Positions 17,489 to 26,193 of a stretch of DNA of 64,000 nucleotides are shown one piece after another. A program made the position numbers and the translations under genes. This DNA comes from Salipiger bermudensis (GTDB lineage: Bacteria > Pseudomonadota > Alphaproteobacteria > Rhodobacterales > Rhodobacteraceae), in the NCBI RefSeq assembly GCF_020171625.1, contig NZ_JAIUZY010000003.1, forward strand, positions 310,001 through 374,000, read 5' to 3'. Under the pieces are notes generated by a model. That model saw only the letters and a program-made list of their open reading frames with translations. It ran no database searches and had not been told where the DNA came from. The number at the start of each line of letters is the position of its first letter. Position 1 is the stretch's first letter.

Positions 17489-20400
17489 TCAGAGGCCGGG
17501 CATCCGGCGCAGATCGAGCGTCATCGGAAACTCCGGATGCGGATGCTCGGGTGCCGGCCAATAGGAGCCGGGGGTATGACCCATCTTCTCGAATCGCGCA
17601 AGGCGCCGCGCGTCGGCCTCGTTGGTGTTGACCGGGAAGGTGTCGTAGTTGCGCCCGCCCGGATGCGCCACGTGATAGGTGCAGCCGCCCAGCGCCCGGC
17701 CGGTCCAGGTGTCGAAGATGTCGAACACCAGAGGCGCGTTGACCGGCAACGTTGGGTGCAGCGCCTCGGCCGGCTGCCACGCCTTGAAGCGCACGCCGCC
17801 GACCTTCACGCCGCTGGCCTTGGTCCCTGCCAGCGGCACCGGCCGCTTGTTGCAGGTGACGATGTAGCGGTCCGGGTCCATCGCGGTGAGCTGCACCTGC
17901 ATCCGCTCGACCGAGCTGTCGGTGTAGCGCACGGTGCCGCCGATGGCGCCGCGCTCGCCCAGCACGTGCCACGGCTCGAGCGCCTGATTGAGCTGCAGGT
18001 GCACGCCCTCGTACTCGACCTCGCCCGCGAAGGGGAAGCGGAACTCCTTCTGCGCCTCGTACCACTCCGAGCGGAACGCGAAGCCGTGGCCCTTGAGATC
18101 GCGCAGCACCTCGAGGAAATCCTCCCAGACGAAATAGGGCAGCATGAAGCGGTCATGCAGCGTGGTTCCCCAACGCACCGGACGGCCCTGCACCGGGGCC
18201 TTCCAGAACCGCGACAGCAAGGCGCGGATCAGCACCTGCTGAGCGAGGCTCATTCTGGCATCGGGCGGCATCTCGAAGCCGCGGAACTCGACGAGGCCAA
18301 GGCGACCCGTCGGCCCGTCGGGCGAGAACAGCTTGTCGATGCAGATCTCGGCGCGGTGGGTGTTGCCGGTCACGTCGATCAGCATGTTGCGCAGCAGCCG
18401 GTCGGTCAGCCATGGCTGCGGCGGCGCGCCCTCTTCCGGCCCGGGGAAATGCGACAGCGCGATCTCGAGCTCGTAGAGGCTGTCATGCCGGGCCTCGTCG
18501 ATGCGCGGGGCCTGGCTGGTCGGGCCGATGAACAGCCCCGAGAACAGGTAGCTCAGCGATGGGTGCTGCAGCCAGTAGAGGATCAGCGAGCGCATCAGGT
18601 CGGGCCGGCGCAGGAACGGGCTGTCGAGCGTCGTTGCGCCGCCCACCACCACGTGGTTGCCGCCCCCCGTGCCGGTATGCTTGCCGTCGATCATGAACTT
18701 GTCGGCGCCAAGACGGCTCTGGCGGGCCTCCTCGTAGACCGCCTCGGTGATCTCCTTGCACTCCTCCCAGCTGTGGGCGGGATGGATGTTGACCTCGATC
18801 ACCCCCGGATCGGGCGCCACGCGGATCACGTTCATGCGGCTGTCATGCGGCGGGGTGTAGCCCTCGATATGGATCGGCAGGCCAAGCTGCGCGGCGGTCT
18901 CCTCGGCGGTGGCGAGCAGTTCGAGGTAATCCTCCAGAGCCTCCACCGGTGGCATGAACAGGCACAGGCGCCCGTCGCGCGGCTCGATGGCGATGGCGGT
19001 GCGCACCTGCCCGCCCTCGGGATCGACGCCCTGCTCCATGACCCTCTGCCGCCGCCCGGCGGCGCGCGCCTCCGAGACCGGCTGTTCGTGGCCCGGCGTC
19101 ACCTCCGGCAGGACCGCGGCCTCCTCCTCGGCCATCTTCGCCTCGTCCCGCGCGATGCGCTCGAGCTCGTCCATCAGGGCGCGGCGCTGTTCCTCGCGCT
19201 CGGCATGGACATCTGGCAGCGGCGTGACCGGCACCGAGGGATCGGTCGGATAGACATAGGGATAGGCCGACGGCGCGATATAGGGCAGCGCGCCCAGTGG
19301 CAGGCGGAAGCCCACCGGGCTGTCGCCGGGGATCAGGAACAGGTGCCCGCGCCGGGTCGTCCAATGCTCCGAGCGCCAGCGCGTCACGGGCTGCGCCTTC
19401 GACTGCCAGCGCTGGATCGGCAGCACGTAGCCCGCCGCCGTCTCGAGCCCGCGCGAGAACACCTTGGCGATGCGCGCCCGGGTTTCGGGGTCCTTGAGCT
19501 TGCTGTCCTCGGGGGTGACGTTGGCCGGCAGATCCGCCTCCCTGAGGATCCACTCGACCGGGTCCTCGTAGGTCGGACGCACATAGTCGGCCTCGAGCCC
19601 CAGGTTCTTCGCAAAGGCCGACATGAACCGGTCGGCCTGCGCCGCATCGGCGCCCGTCGCGGTCTCCTTCGCGACCAGATCGGGGTTCTTCCAGATCGGC
19701 AGCCCGTCGCGGCGCCAGTAGAGCGAGAAGGTCCAGCGTGGCAGCGTCTCTCCGGGATACCACTTGCCCTGCCCGTAATGCAGGAACCCGCCCGGCGCGA
19801 AGCGCTCGCGCAGGCGCCGGATCAGGGTGTCGGCGCGGTCGCGCTTGGTCGGACCCACGGCGGCGGTGTTCCACTCGGCGCTCTCGAAATCGTCGATGCT
19901 GACGAAGGTCGGCTCGCCGCCCATGGTCAGCCGCATGTCCTGTTCGGCGATTGCGGCATCGACCGTTTCGCCCAGCGCATCGAGCGCCTGCCATGCCTCG
20001 TCGGAGAACGGCTTGGTGATGCGCGGATGTTCGGCCACGCGGGTGACCTGCATGTCGAAATCGAAGTCCACATGCGGGTTGCCCACCGCCGAGAAGCCAC
20101 CGGTGATCGGGGCGGCGTTGCGGTAATGCGGCGTCGCGGCCAGCGGTATGTGGCTTTCGCCGGTCAGAAGGCCCGAGGTCGGGTCGAGCCCGATCCAGCC
20201 GGCCCCGGGCAGGAACACCTCGCACCAGGCGTGCAGGTCGGTGAAATCGTGATCGGTGCCCGAGGGACCGTCGAGCGCCTGCAGGTCGGGCTTCAGCTGG
20301 ATCAGGTAGCCCGAGCAGAACCGCGCCGCGAAGCCGAGATTGCGCAGGATCTGCACCAGCAGCCACGAGCTGTCCCGGCACGACCCGCGCTTGTGCTGCA

Positions 20401-20917
20401 GCGTCTCTTCCGGGGTCTGCACCCCGGGCTCCATGCGCACGATGTAATCGATATGCGTCTGCAGCCTGGCGTTGATGTCGACAAGGAAGTTGACCGTGTT
20501 GACCGGCTCGCGCGGGATGCTTTGCATGTAGGCGGCAAGATGCGGGCCAACCTCGTCGGGGCGGGCGTAGATGCGCAGGTCGTTGCGGAACTCGTCGGGG
20601 TATTCGAAGGGCCACGTCTGCGCCTCTTCATCGACGAAGAAGTCGAACGGGTTGTAGACCGTCATGTCGGCGACGAGATCGACCTCGATCCTGAACTCGG
20701 TCACAGGCTCGGGGAACACGTAGCGCGCCAGCCAGTTGCCGTAGGGATCCTGCTGGTGGTTCACGAAATGCCCCTCGGGCCCGACCTTGAGCGAATGCGA
20801 GATCACCCGCGTGCGCGAATGCGGCGCCGGCCGCAGCCGGATCAGTTGCGGGCCGAGCGTGACCGGACGGTCGTACTTGTAATGCGTCAGGTGGTGAATG
20901 CTTGCCGTGATGGCCAT
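17489..20917 (-). CDS. Large transglutaminase-DUF2126 protein
   Basis: A 1142-aa protein. Residues ~1-300 are a transglutaminase module (MAITASIHHLTHYKYDRPVT; catalytic Cys in HKRGSCRDSSW, His in LHAWCEVFLP, Asp in GLDPTSG). The remaining ~800 residues are the DUF2126 region, which resembles a glutamine-synthetase/amidoligase-like fold (MIDGKHTGTGGGNHVVVGG; GNTHRAEICIDKLFSPDG). Length is normal for the family. ATG 20917 is chosen because the family begins here. It is the first gene of the three-gene operon; the 455-bp upstream gap holds repeat T-A and otherwise nothing recognised. Confidence 0.93.
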   Translation of the reverse strand: MAITASIHHLTHYKYDRPVTLGPQLIRLRPAPHSRTRVISHSLKVGPEGHFVNHQQDPYGNWLARYVFPEPVTEFRIEVDLVADMTVYNPFDFFVDEEAQTWPFEYPDEFRNDLRIYARPDEVGPHLAAYMQSIPREPVNTVNFLVDINARLQTHIDYIVRMEPGVQTPEETLQHKRGSCRDSSWLLVQILRNLGFAARFCSGYLIQLKPDLQALDGPSGTDHDFTDLHAWCEVFLPGAGWIGLDPTSGLLTGESHIPLAATPHYRNAAPITGGFSAVGNPHVDFDFDMQVTRVAEHPRITKPFSDEAWQALDALGETVDAAIAEQDMRLTMGGEPTFVSIDDFESAEWNTAAVGPTKRDRADTLIRRLRERFAPGGFLHYGQGKWYPGETLPRWTFSLYWRRDGLPIWKNPDLVAKETATGADAAQADRFMSAFAKNLGLEADYVRPTYEDPVEWILREADLPANVTPEDSKLKDPETRARIAKVFSRGLETAAGYVLPIQRWQSKAQPVTRWRSEHWTTRRGHLFLIPGDSPVGFRLPLGALPYIAPSAYPYVYPTDPSVPVTPLPDVHAEREEQRRALMDELERIARDEAKMAEEEAAVLPEVTPGHEQPVSEARAAGRRQRVMEQGVDPEGGQVRTAIAIEPRDGRLCLFMPPVEALEDYLELLATAEETAAQLGLPIHIEGYTPPHDSRMNVIRVAPDPGVIEVNIHPAHSWEECKEITEAVYEEARQSRLGADKFMIDGKHTGTGGGNHVVVGGATTLDSPFLRRPDLMRSLILYWLQHPSLSYLFSGLFIGPTSQAPRIDEARHDSLYELEIALSHFPGPEEGAPPQPWLTDRLLRNMLIDVTGNTHRAEICIDKLFSPDGPTGRLGLVEFRGFEMPPDARMSLAQQVLIRALLSRFWKAPVQGRPVRWGTTLHDRFMLPYFVWEDFLEVLRDLKGHGFAFRSEWYEAQKEFRFPFAGEVEYEGVHLQLNQALEPWHVLGERGAIGGTVRYTDSSVERMQVQLTAMDPDRYIVTCNKRPVPLAGTKASGVKVGGVRFKAWQPAEALHPTLPVNAPLVFDIFDTWTGRALGGCTYHVAHPGGRNYDTFPVNTNEADARRLARFEKMGHTPGSYWPAPEHPHPEFPMTLDLRRMPGL

Positions 20918-21106
20918 GGGAGCGGTCCGCCCGTGCTGCTGCCTCTGGGATCGGGGGCAGAAGAGCTTGGATACAGGCCCTTGTAAAGCGTGCCGCTTCC
21001 CCCGGCACGGCCCGGACCCGCCGCTGCACAGATCCCGTGCGCTGGTATTGGCTGAGGCGCCGGCGGCGCTGCCCACCATCGTGCCAAGGCGGACAAACCG
21101 GAGAGT

Positions 21107-21170
21107 GGGGGCGCTGCCCCCGTCGCAGCAAGCTGCGACTCCCCCGAGGTATTTTTGAACCAAAGAAGAG
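21107..21170 (+). repeat. Hairpin repeat family T, copy A
   Basis: Two adjacent hairpins, GGGGGCGCTGCCCCC (21107-21121) and GTCGCAGC/GCTGCGAC (21122-21139), then TCCCCCGAGGTATTTTTG and an AAGAAGAG end. The same order occurs in copies C and D; copy B carries only the final part. Unlike C and D it is not in sense orientation behind a neighbouring gene: it lies downstream of the leftward PAS kinase gene, reading rightward. It occupies part of the 20918-21372 gap, in which I see no gene. Confidence 0.65.
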
Positions 21171-21372
21171 CGAGGCGTGGTGTGGGGTGATGAGGCGAAG
21201 CGTCTGACCGGGCGGTCGACGGCTACGGGGTGTTGGTCCGGGGCGCGCCGGGATGTGCCCTCCGGGATGGCCCTGTTGAGGTGGGCCGTGCGAGGTCTCA
21301 GAGGTGAGGCCTGCGCCCGACGCCTGTGCTGCCGCCTGCCCACCGCGCGCGATCGGCCGAATGCCCCCTGCC

Positions 21373-22935
21373 CTAGCCCCCGCGCGGCAGGGTGAAGAGA
21401 AGCGCCGCACCGCCAAGATCGGCATCCTCGACCCAGATGCGCCCGCCATGCTGCGACACGACCCGCTCGCAGAGCGTCAGGCCCAGCCCGCTGCCGGCGA
21501 GCGCGGTGTCCTCGCGCAACCGGTGGAACAGTTCGAACACCCGTTCGCGCTGCTCCGGCGGGATGCCGAGACCGTTGTCGCTGACCCGGATGCCGACCAT
21601 GTCCGGCCCGGCGTCGAACGCATCGACGCGCACGATGGGCCGGCGCTCCGGGTGGCGATACTTCAGCGCATTGCTCAGCAGGTTCTGGGCCAGCTGACCG
21701 ATCAGCACCGCCGCGCCGGACGCGCGCGGCAGTGGGTCGAGCCGGATCTCGCCATCGCAGCGCGCAACCTCGTCGCACAGCCAGACGCTGGCATCGCGAA
21801 AGCAGGTCTCGAGATCGACGGGCTCGAACGCCACCTCGGTGCTCTCGATGCGGAAAAGGTCGACCACGGCGCTGATCCGCGCGCGCAACTGGTCGACGGC
21901 GCGGCCGGCCATGCCGAAGATCTGCCGCGCCTCGTCGTCGATGGCCCCGCCAAGCGCGCTCTGCAGCATCGACAGCCCCCCGGCGATGGTGTTCGCCGGC
22001 GCCATCAGGTCATGCGCGGCCATCAGGGCGAGATCCCGGATCTCGTCCAGCGCGGCCTCGCGCCGGCGCAGCTCGGTGACATCGCTCAGGATGCCCATCA
22101 TCCGCACCGGCGTGGCGCCGCGCCACGCGACCACCCGCCCGCGGCAATGGCCCCAGACCGTCGCGCCGTCCTTGCGCAGGTAGCGCAGCTCGAGGTCGAA
22201 CGGCTTGGCGCCATGGCTCTCGACATGGGCGCGAAACGCCTGCTGCAGGCAGGGCAGGTCCTCGGGGTGCACCCTCTGGCGCCAGGTGGCGGGGCTGGTC
22301 CCGAGCTCGCCCGCCGCGAACCCGAGCATCTCCTCGAGGCGCGGGCTCATGAAGGCTGCATTGTCCTGCACATGCCAGTCCCAGATGCCCGCCAGCCCGG
22401 CTTCGATCATGCATTCGAAATGCGATAGCACATCGCGTGTCAGGTCGTCGCCCGCGCCCCCCGGCGGCACAGAGGCGCCACCGGGCCCGCCCGCGGCGGT
22501 CGCGAGCGGCATATCTCTAACCCCGTCCAAGTCCGACGCTCCGGCCGGGGGGAGGCCGTCGCGGAGCGGCGCCGATCGAGGCACTCGGTTCAGGACCGGG
22601 TTCTGTCCGGCAGGAGGGACGTGGCCCCGACCGGGCGCGGCCAGCGCTCCCTCGCAGAACTCGTGCCAGTTCAGCGGTGCGCCGGCGCGTTCGGCACGCC
22701 TCTCGCAGTCCTGACAGAACAGCGGCGCGCGCGGAACCAGGGGCCGACCCGGTTCAGCCGGTGACGCGGCCAGCGCCGTGATCCCTGAATGCACCCCGAA
22801 GGGGCCGTTCGCCGCGACCACGACGAGCGCACACTCCTGATGTTCGAAAGCTCCGATTGCCTCGATCGCTTCGACCGCCGCAATCGCACTTGCTGGCGCA
22901 GGAGTTTCGTCTCGACAAGATACAAATTTCACCAT
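21373..22935 (-). CDS. PAS-domain sensor histidine kinase
   Basis: Cytosolic-looking kinase of up to 520 aa. An unassigned Cys-containing N-terminal region (~1-165, FCQDCERRAERAGAP) is followed by a PAS/PAC domain (~170-290, GIWDWHVQDNAAFMSP to GILSDVTELRRREAA). The HisKA segment has the phospho-His in MAAHDLMAPANTI. The HATPase has the N-box LLSNALKY, G1 DNGLGIPPEQR and G2 GSGLGLTLCERV. No membrane segments are evident, so an intracellular signal is likely. The start is uncertain: ATG 22935 gives the longest protein, and internal Met codons could begin a version with only PAS and kinase. A stand-alone receiver is encoded divergently and may be its partner. Confidence 0.85.
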   Translation of the reverse strand: MVKFVSCRDETPAPASAIAAVEAIEAIGAFEHQECALVVVAANGPFGVHSGITALAASPAEPGRPLVPRAPLFCQDCERRAERAGAPLNWHEFCEGALAAPGRGHVPPAGQNPVLNRVPRSAPLRDGLPPAGASDLDGVRDMPLATAAGGPGGASVPPGGAGDDLTRDVLSHFECMIEAGLAGIWDWHVQDNAAFMSPRLEEMLGFAAGELGTSPATWRQRVHPEDLPCLQQAFRAHVESHGAKPFDLELRYLRKDGATVWGHCRGRVVAWRGATPVRMMGILSDVTELRRREAALDEIRDLALMAAHDLMAPANTIAGGLSMLQSALGGAIDDEARQIFGMAGRAVDQLRARISAVVDLFRIESTEVAFEPVDLETCFRDASVWLCDEVARCDGEIRLDPLPRASGAAVLIGQLAQNLLSNALKYRHPERRPIVRVDAFDAGPDMVGIRVSDNGLGIPPEQRERVFELFHRLREDTALAGSGLGLTLCERVVSQHGGRIWVEDADLGGAALLFTLPRGG

Positions 22936-23049
22936 TACAGAAGCTCCCCAAACTTCGGACTGTGGACAGGAGGAACGCGCTTTTCAAGTGCCCTCTCATC
23001 CGACAATGCCGGAATCTTGGATAAAATCGATGAATTCTCGCCATATATC

Positions 23050-23063
23050 CAATACATGTATTG
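23050..23063. promoter_or_regulatory. 14-bp palindrome in the kinase/receiver spacer
   Basis: CAATACATGTATTG is a perfect palindrome in the AT-rich 354-bp spacer (22936-23289) between the divergent kinase and receiver genes. It is a candidate operator for either promoter. The rest of the spacer is AT-richer than its surroundings, and apart from a doubtful 39-aa frame I see no gene in it. Confidence 0.4.
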
Positions 23064-23098
23064 ACGACCACCAAACACACTCAACAGGGAGTTGACTT

Positions 23099-23218
23099 AT
23101 GCTCTCGCTTTCCAGAACATCCCACGGACGAAAAAATATACCAATCCGAAAAATTATGCAGATTTTATCAGCGGCTTTATCTGAATTCGTTAGCCCGAAT
23201 TTTGGATGTCAACCTTAG
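23099..23218 (+). CDS. Doubtful 39-aa small ORF upstream of the receiver gene
   Basis: ATG 23099 follows AGGGAG at 7-8 nt spacing and opens a 39-codon frame (MLSLSRTSHGRKNI...) rich in Ser, Ile and Arg, ending TAG 72 bp before the receiver start. The codons are AT-rich, unlike typical genes here. It could be a leader peptide or chance. An overlapping longer frame from 23061 lacks a ribosome site. Confidence 0.2.
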   Translation: MLSLSRTSHGRKNIPIRKIMQILSAALSEFVSPNFGCQP

Positions 23219-23289
23219 CGCGAATGCTGCGCGATTAATAAACACGGGCGGCCGCGATCCGCAGGTCCGGCCGGTATCGGGGGCAAGAC

Positions 23290-23703
23290 ATGTTGACGAC
23301 GAGACACCTATCCTCGAGCGATGCTAGCTCGTTGAGGAAGACCGTCCTGATCGTGGACGATGACGAATGGACGCGGTTTTCTGTTCAGAAACACCTGAAA
23401 GAAGAGGAATTCGATGCCCGCGCCGTGACCTTTCCAGAAGAGGGGCTGGCGCTTTGCGCGCGAAACCCGAGGGCGTTCGGATTGATCCTCCTCGACCTCC
23501 GGTTTCCGTATGGCGAATGTGGGCTCGATTACGCGCAGGATTTCAAGAAACTGACCCAATCCGTGTCCTGCGGGGTGGTGGGGATCACCTCGCATATGGC
23601 GTTTCTCGACAAAGGCGACTGGACGCGGTTCGGCATGGACGACCTGCTTCTGAAACCGCTGCACAAATGGCTTCTGGTCAGTTACGCGCGCCGCTATTGC
23701 TGA
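23290..23703 (+). CDS. Stand-alone receiver-domain response regulator
   Basis: A 137-aa CheY-like protein with no output domain. Acidic pocket DDD in LIVDDDEW (about residues 22-25), phospho-acceptor Asp in LILLDLRFP, the T/S position in GITSHMAF, and Lys in LLKPLHKW. It may be phosphorylated by the divergently encoded PAS kinase, although single-domain receivers can serve other kinases. ATG 23290 is used; MLTTRHLSSSD precedes the fold as a short tail. Confidence 0.85.
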   Translation: MLTTRHLSSSDASSLRKTVLIVDDDEWTRFSVQKHLKEEEFDARAVTFPEEGLALCARNPRAFGLILLDLRFPYGECGLDYAQDFKKLTQSVSCGVVGITSHMAFLDKGDWTRFGMDDLLLKPLHKWLLVSYARRYC

Positions 23704-23715
23704 ACCATTGCGCGT

Positions 23716-24357
23716 TCAGGCGATAAAGCGGAAACAGCGCGCCGCCGCTTCGACCGGGTCGATCACCGGACAGCCAAGCGCCGCGCGGGCGCGCCGCGTC
23801 AGGGCCGACATGCCAGCACAGCCGAGGATGACGCAATCGACCCCGTCCTCGGCCTCGGCGCGCTGCGCCTCCTCGACGATCCGGGTGAGCGCGGCGTCGG
23901 GGTCGCTCTCCAGCGCCAGCACCGGCACCCCCGAGGCGCGCACCTTCGCGCAGTGTTCGGCAAGCCCGTAGCGCGCGATATTGCCCTCGATCACCGGCAG
24001 CGAGACCGGCAGCGTGGTGACCACGCTGAAGCGCCAGCTGCGCAGGGCCGCAAGGTGAAACGCCGCCTGCCCGATCCCGATGACCGGACAGCGGGCCCGC
24101 CGCGCCGCCACGTCGAGGCCGGTGTCGTCGAAACAGCCGATCGCCACGCCGTCGGCGCCCTCGGCGCCCAGCGCGTCGACCACCGCAAGCAGCGGCGGGG
24201 TTGCCGCCTCGCCATCGGCGGCGCCCTGGATCGCAGGCGGGCCAGCGTACGAGGTGCGCCCGGTGATGTGCAGCCCAGGTGCCGCGGCACGGGCCGCCGC
24301 GACGATGGTCTTGGTCATCGCCTCGGTGCTGTTGGGATTGACGAAAACGAACGACAT
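23716..24357 (-). CDS. Asp/Glu/hydantoin racemase family protein
   Basis: A 213-aa member of the aspartate/glutamate/hydantoin racemase superfamily (MSFVFVNPNSTEAMT at the N-terminus). The two catalytic Cys positions are present: AIGCFDDTGLD and ILGCAGMS. The hydantoin racemase (HyuE) type is most similar; substrate unknown. Start ATG 24357 lies 4 bp after the stop of the upstream permease, so it is cotranscribed with the importer. This suggests that the imported compound, or a product of it, is racemised. Confidence 0.87.
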   Translation of the reverse strand: MSFVFVNPNSTEAMTKTIVAAARAAAPGLHITGRTSYAGPPAIQGAADGEAATPPLLAVVDALGAEGADGVAIGCFDDTGLDVAARRARCPVIGIGQAAFHLAALRSWRFSVVTTLPVSLPVIEGNIARYGLAEHCAKVRASGVPVLALESDPDAALTRIVEEAQRAEAEDGVDCVILGCAGMSALTRRARAALGCPVIDPVEAAARCFRFIA

Positions 24358-24361
24358 GCCC

Positions 24362-25201
24362 TCAGACCATGCCCTTGCCCGCGTCCGAGCCCTGCCGCGC
24401 ACGGCGGCGGCCCATCAGCCAGACGGTGAGCAGGAAGGCCCCGATGACGACCAGCGAGAAAGCGGTGGTCAGCGTGCCCAGCGCGAAGATCACCGGCGTG
24501 GTGACGTTGGTGGTCATGCCGAAGATCTCGAGCGGCAGGGTGTTGTAGCTGCCGGCGGTCAGCAGCGTGCGGGCGAACTCGTCGTAGCTCAGCGTGAAGC
24601 CGAACAGCGCGACGCCGATCAACGAGGGCGCGATGATCGGCAGCACCACGTGACGGATGGTCTGCCAGGCGCTGGCGCCCTGATCGCGCGCCGCCTCCTC
24701 GAAGGATTTGTCGAAGCGGTTGAACACGGCGAACATGATCAGCAACCCGAAGGGCAGCGTCCAGGTGAGCTGCGCACCGAAGCCCGAGCTGGCCCAGTGC
24801 ACCTTGAGGCCGGCCTGGCCGAAGATCAGCCCGACGCCGAGCGAGACCAGGATCGACGGGATCACCAGCGCCGTGATGATCAGGTAGAACAGCACCGCCG
24901 AGCCGGCAAAGCGCTTGCGGAAGGCGAGCCCGCCCATGACCGAGACCACCACCGTGGTCACCATGACCATCAGTCCAAGCACGAAGCTGCGCCGGAACGA
25001 TCCCCAGATGTCGCCCACCGCCTGCTCCTGGAACAGGTCGCGGAACCAGTGCAGCGACGTGCCCTGCATCGGGAAGGTGAGGCCGCCCTGCGGGCCCTGA
25101 AAGCTCAGGATCGCGATGGTGATGGTGGGGCCGTAGAGGAACAGGATGAACAGCGCGAAGAACGCCGCGAGGATGTAGAAGGACCGGGGACGACGTTCCA
25201 T
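24362..25201 (-). CDS. ABC transporter permease, PotC/YdcV-like
   Basis: A 279-aa inner-membrane permease with six hydrophobic segments and the EAA loop (FEEAARDQGASAWQTIRHVVLPIIAPSL, read as FEEAARDQGASAW then RHVVLPIIAPSL). It belongs to the spermidine/putrescine-type importers. ATG 25201 begins 1 nt after the stop of the other permease gene. It works with the 304-aa permease, the PotA-like ATPase and the Tat-exported binding protein encoded upstream. Confidence 0.92.
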   Translation of the reverse strand: MERRPRSFYILAAFFALFILFLYGPTITIAILSFQGPQGGLTFPMQGTSLHWFRDLFQEQAVGDIWGSFRRSFVLGLMVMVTTVVVSVMGGLAFRKRFAGSAVLFYLIITALVIPSILVSLGVGLIFGQAGLKVHWASSGFGAQLTWTLPFGLLIMFAVFNRFDKSFEEAARDQGASAWQTIRHVVLPIIAPSLIGVALFGFTLSYDEFARTLLTAGSYNTLPLEIFGMTTNVTTPVIFALGTLTTAFSLVVIGAFLLTVWLMGRRRARQGSDAGKGMV

Positions 25202-25202
25202 C

Positions 25203-26117
25203 TCAGAGCTCCTTCCGGATATTGACGAAGCGCAGCAGGATGCCGATCACCAGCAGCACGGTGATCAGAAGCACCACCGCCGTGGCCGCCGCGGACGGGT
25301 ATTGCAGCAGACCGATATCGTTGGAGATCAGCCGGCCCACGTTGGCCGATTGCGAGCCCGACATGAAGCGCACGGTGATGAAGTCGCCCATCACCAGCGT
25401 GATGACGAAGATCGTGCCGATCATGATGCCGGGCTTGGTCAGCGGCACGATGACATGCCAGAGCGTCTGCCAGCCGGTGGCACCGGCGTCATAGGAGGCC
25501 TCGATCAGCGAACGGTCGATGCGCATCATGGTGTTGAAGATCGGCACCACCATGAACAGCGTATAAAGATGCACGAAGGCGAGGATGACGCTGAAATCGC
25601 TGAACAGCAACCACTCGAGCGGCTCGTCGATCACCCCCCATGAGATCAGCGTCGAGTTGGCGATGCCGTTGCGCCCGAGGAACGGGATCCACGAGATCAT
25701 GCGGATGATGTTCGAGGTCCAGAACGGGATCGTGCACAGCAGGAAGAGCGCGACCTGCCAGGTCAGACTGCGCACGTGGAAGGCCAGAAAATAGGCCACC
25801 GTGAAGCCGATCAGCAGCGTCGCCGCCCAGGTGATGAGCGCGTATTTGAAGGTGTTGAAGAACACCTTGTAGGTCACCGGCGAGCCGAAGAGGAACTGGT
25901 AGTTGTCGAACTGGAAGGCCGGGTAGATCGAGTACTCGGTCGCGCCCCAGAAGCTGACGATGACGATCATGATGATCGGCAGCACCAGGAAGGCGCCCAG
26001 CACCAGCGCCAGGGGCGCGGCCTGAAGCCACGCCACCATCGCGGCCGGGAGCCTGCGGCCGACGCGGGCGGCGGGGGCCGCGGAAGAAGCGGTGGGGGTG
26101 TCGGTCTCAGCCGTCAT
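25203..26117 (-). CDS. ABC transporter permease, PotB/YdcU-like
   Basis: A 304-aa membrane permease. After a Ser/Ala-rich N-terminal tail (MTAETDTPTASSAAPAARVG) there are six membrane helices, starting APLALVLGAFLVLPIIMIVI. The EAA loop is LIEASYDAGATGWQTLWHV with IVPLTKPGIMIG. ATG 26117 is preferred; upstream in-frame ATG at 26174 adds a non-conserved tail. 76 bp separate it from the binding-protein gene. Confidence 0.92.
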   Translation of the reverse strand: MTAETDTPTASSAAPAARVGRRLPAAMVAWLQAAPLALVLGAFLVLPIIMIVIVSFWGATEYSIYPAFQFDNYQFLFGSPVTYKVFFNTFKYALITWAATLLIGFTVAYFLAFHVRSLTWQVALFLLCTIPFWTSNIIRMISWIPFLGRNGIANSTLISWGVIDEPLEWLLFSDFSVILAFVHLYTLFMVVPIFNTMMRIDRSLIEASYDAGATGWQTLWHVIVPLTKPGIMIGTIFVITLVMGDFITVRFMSGSQSANVGRLISNDIGLLQYPSAAATAVVLLITVLLVIGILLRFVNIRKEL

Positions 26118-26193
26118 CACGCATGTCCGATGGGTCAAAGGGCCCCGTCCGGAAAGGGAAGACGGCCGGGGCAAGTCGTGGGTTTGGGATGGA

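Noticed and set aside
17537-20986. Very long open frames antisense to real genes (also 15042-17564 plus, 30873-34025 minus, 43880-46435 minus, 47954-50380 minus, 53069-56200 minus)
   Set aside because: They mirror well-recognised genes base for base. Their compositions are dominated by Arg, His, Ala and Asp/Val as expected from GC-rich antisense reading, and none shows family motifs.
23061-23327. An 88-aa frame overlapping the start of the receiver gene
   Set aside because: It has no ribosome site, no family features, and overlaps a confident gene in another frame.
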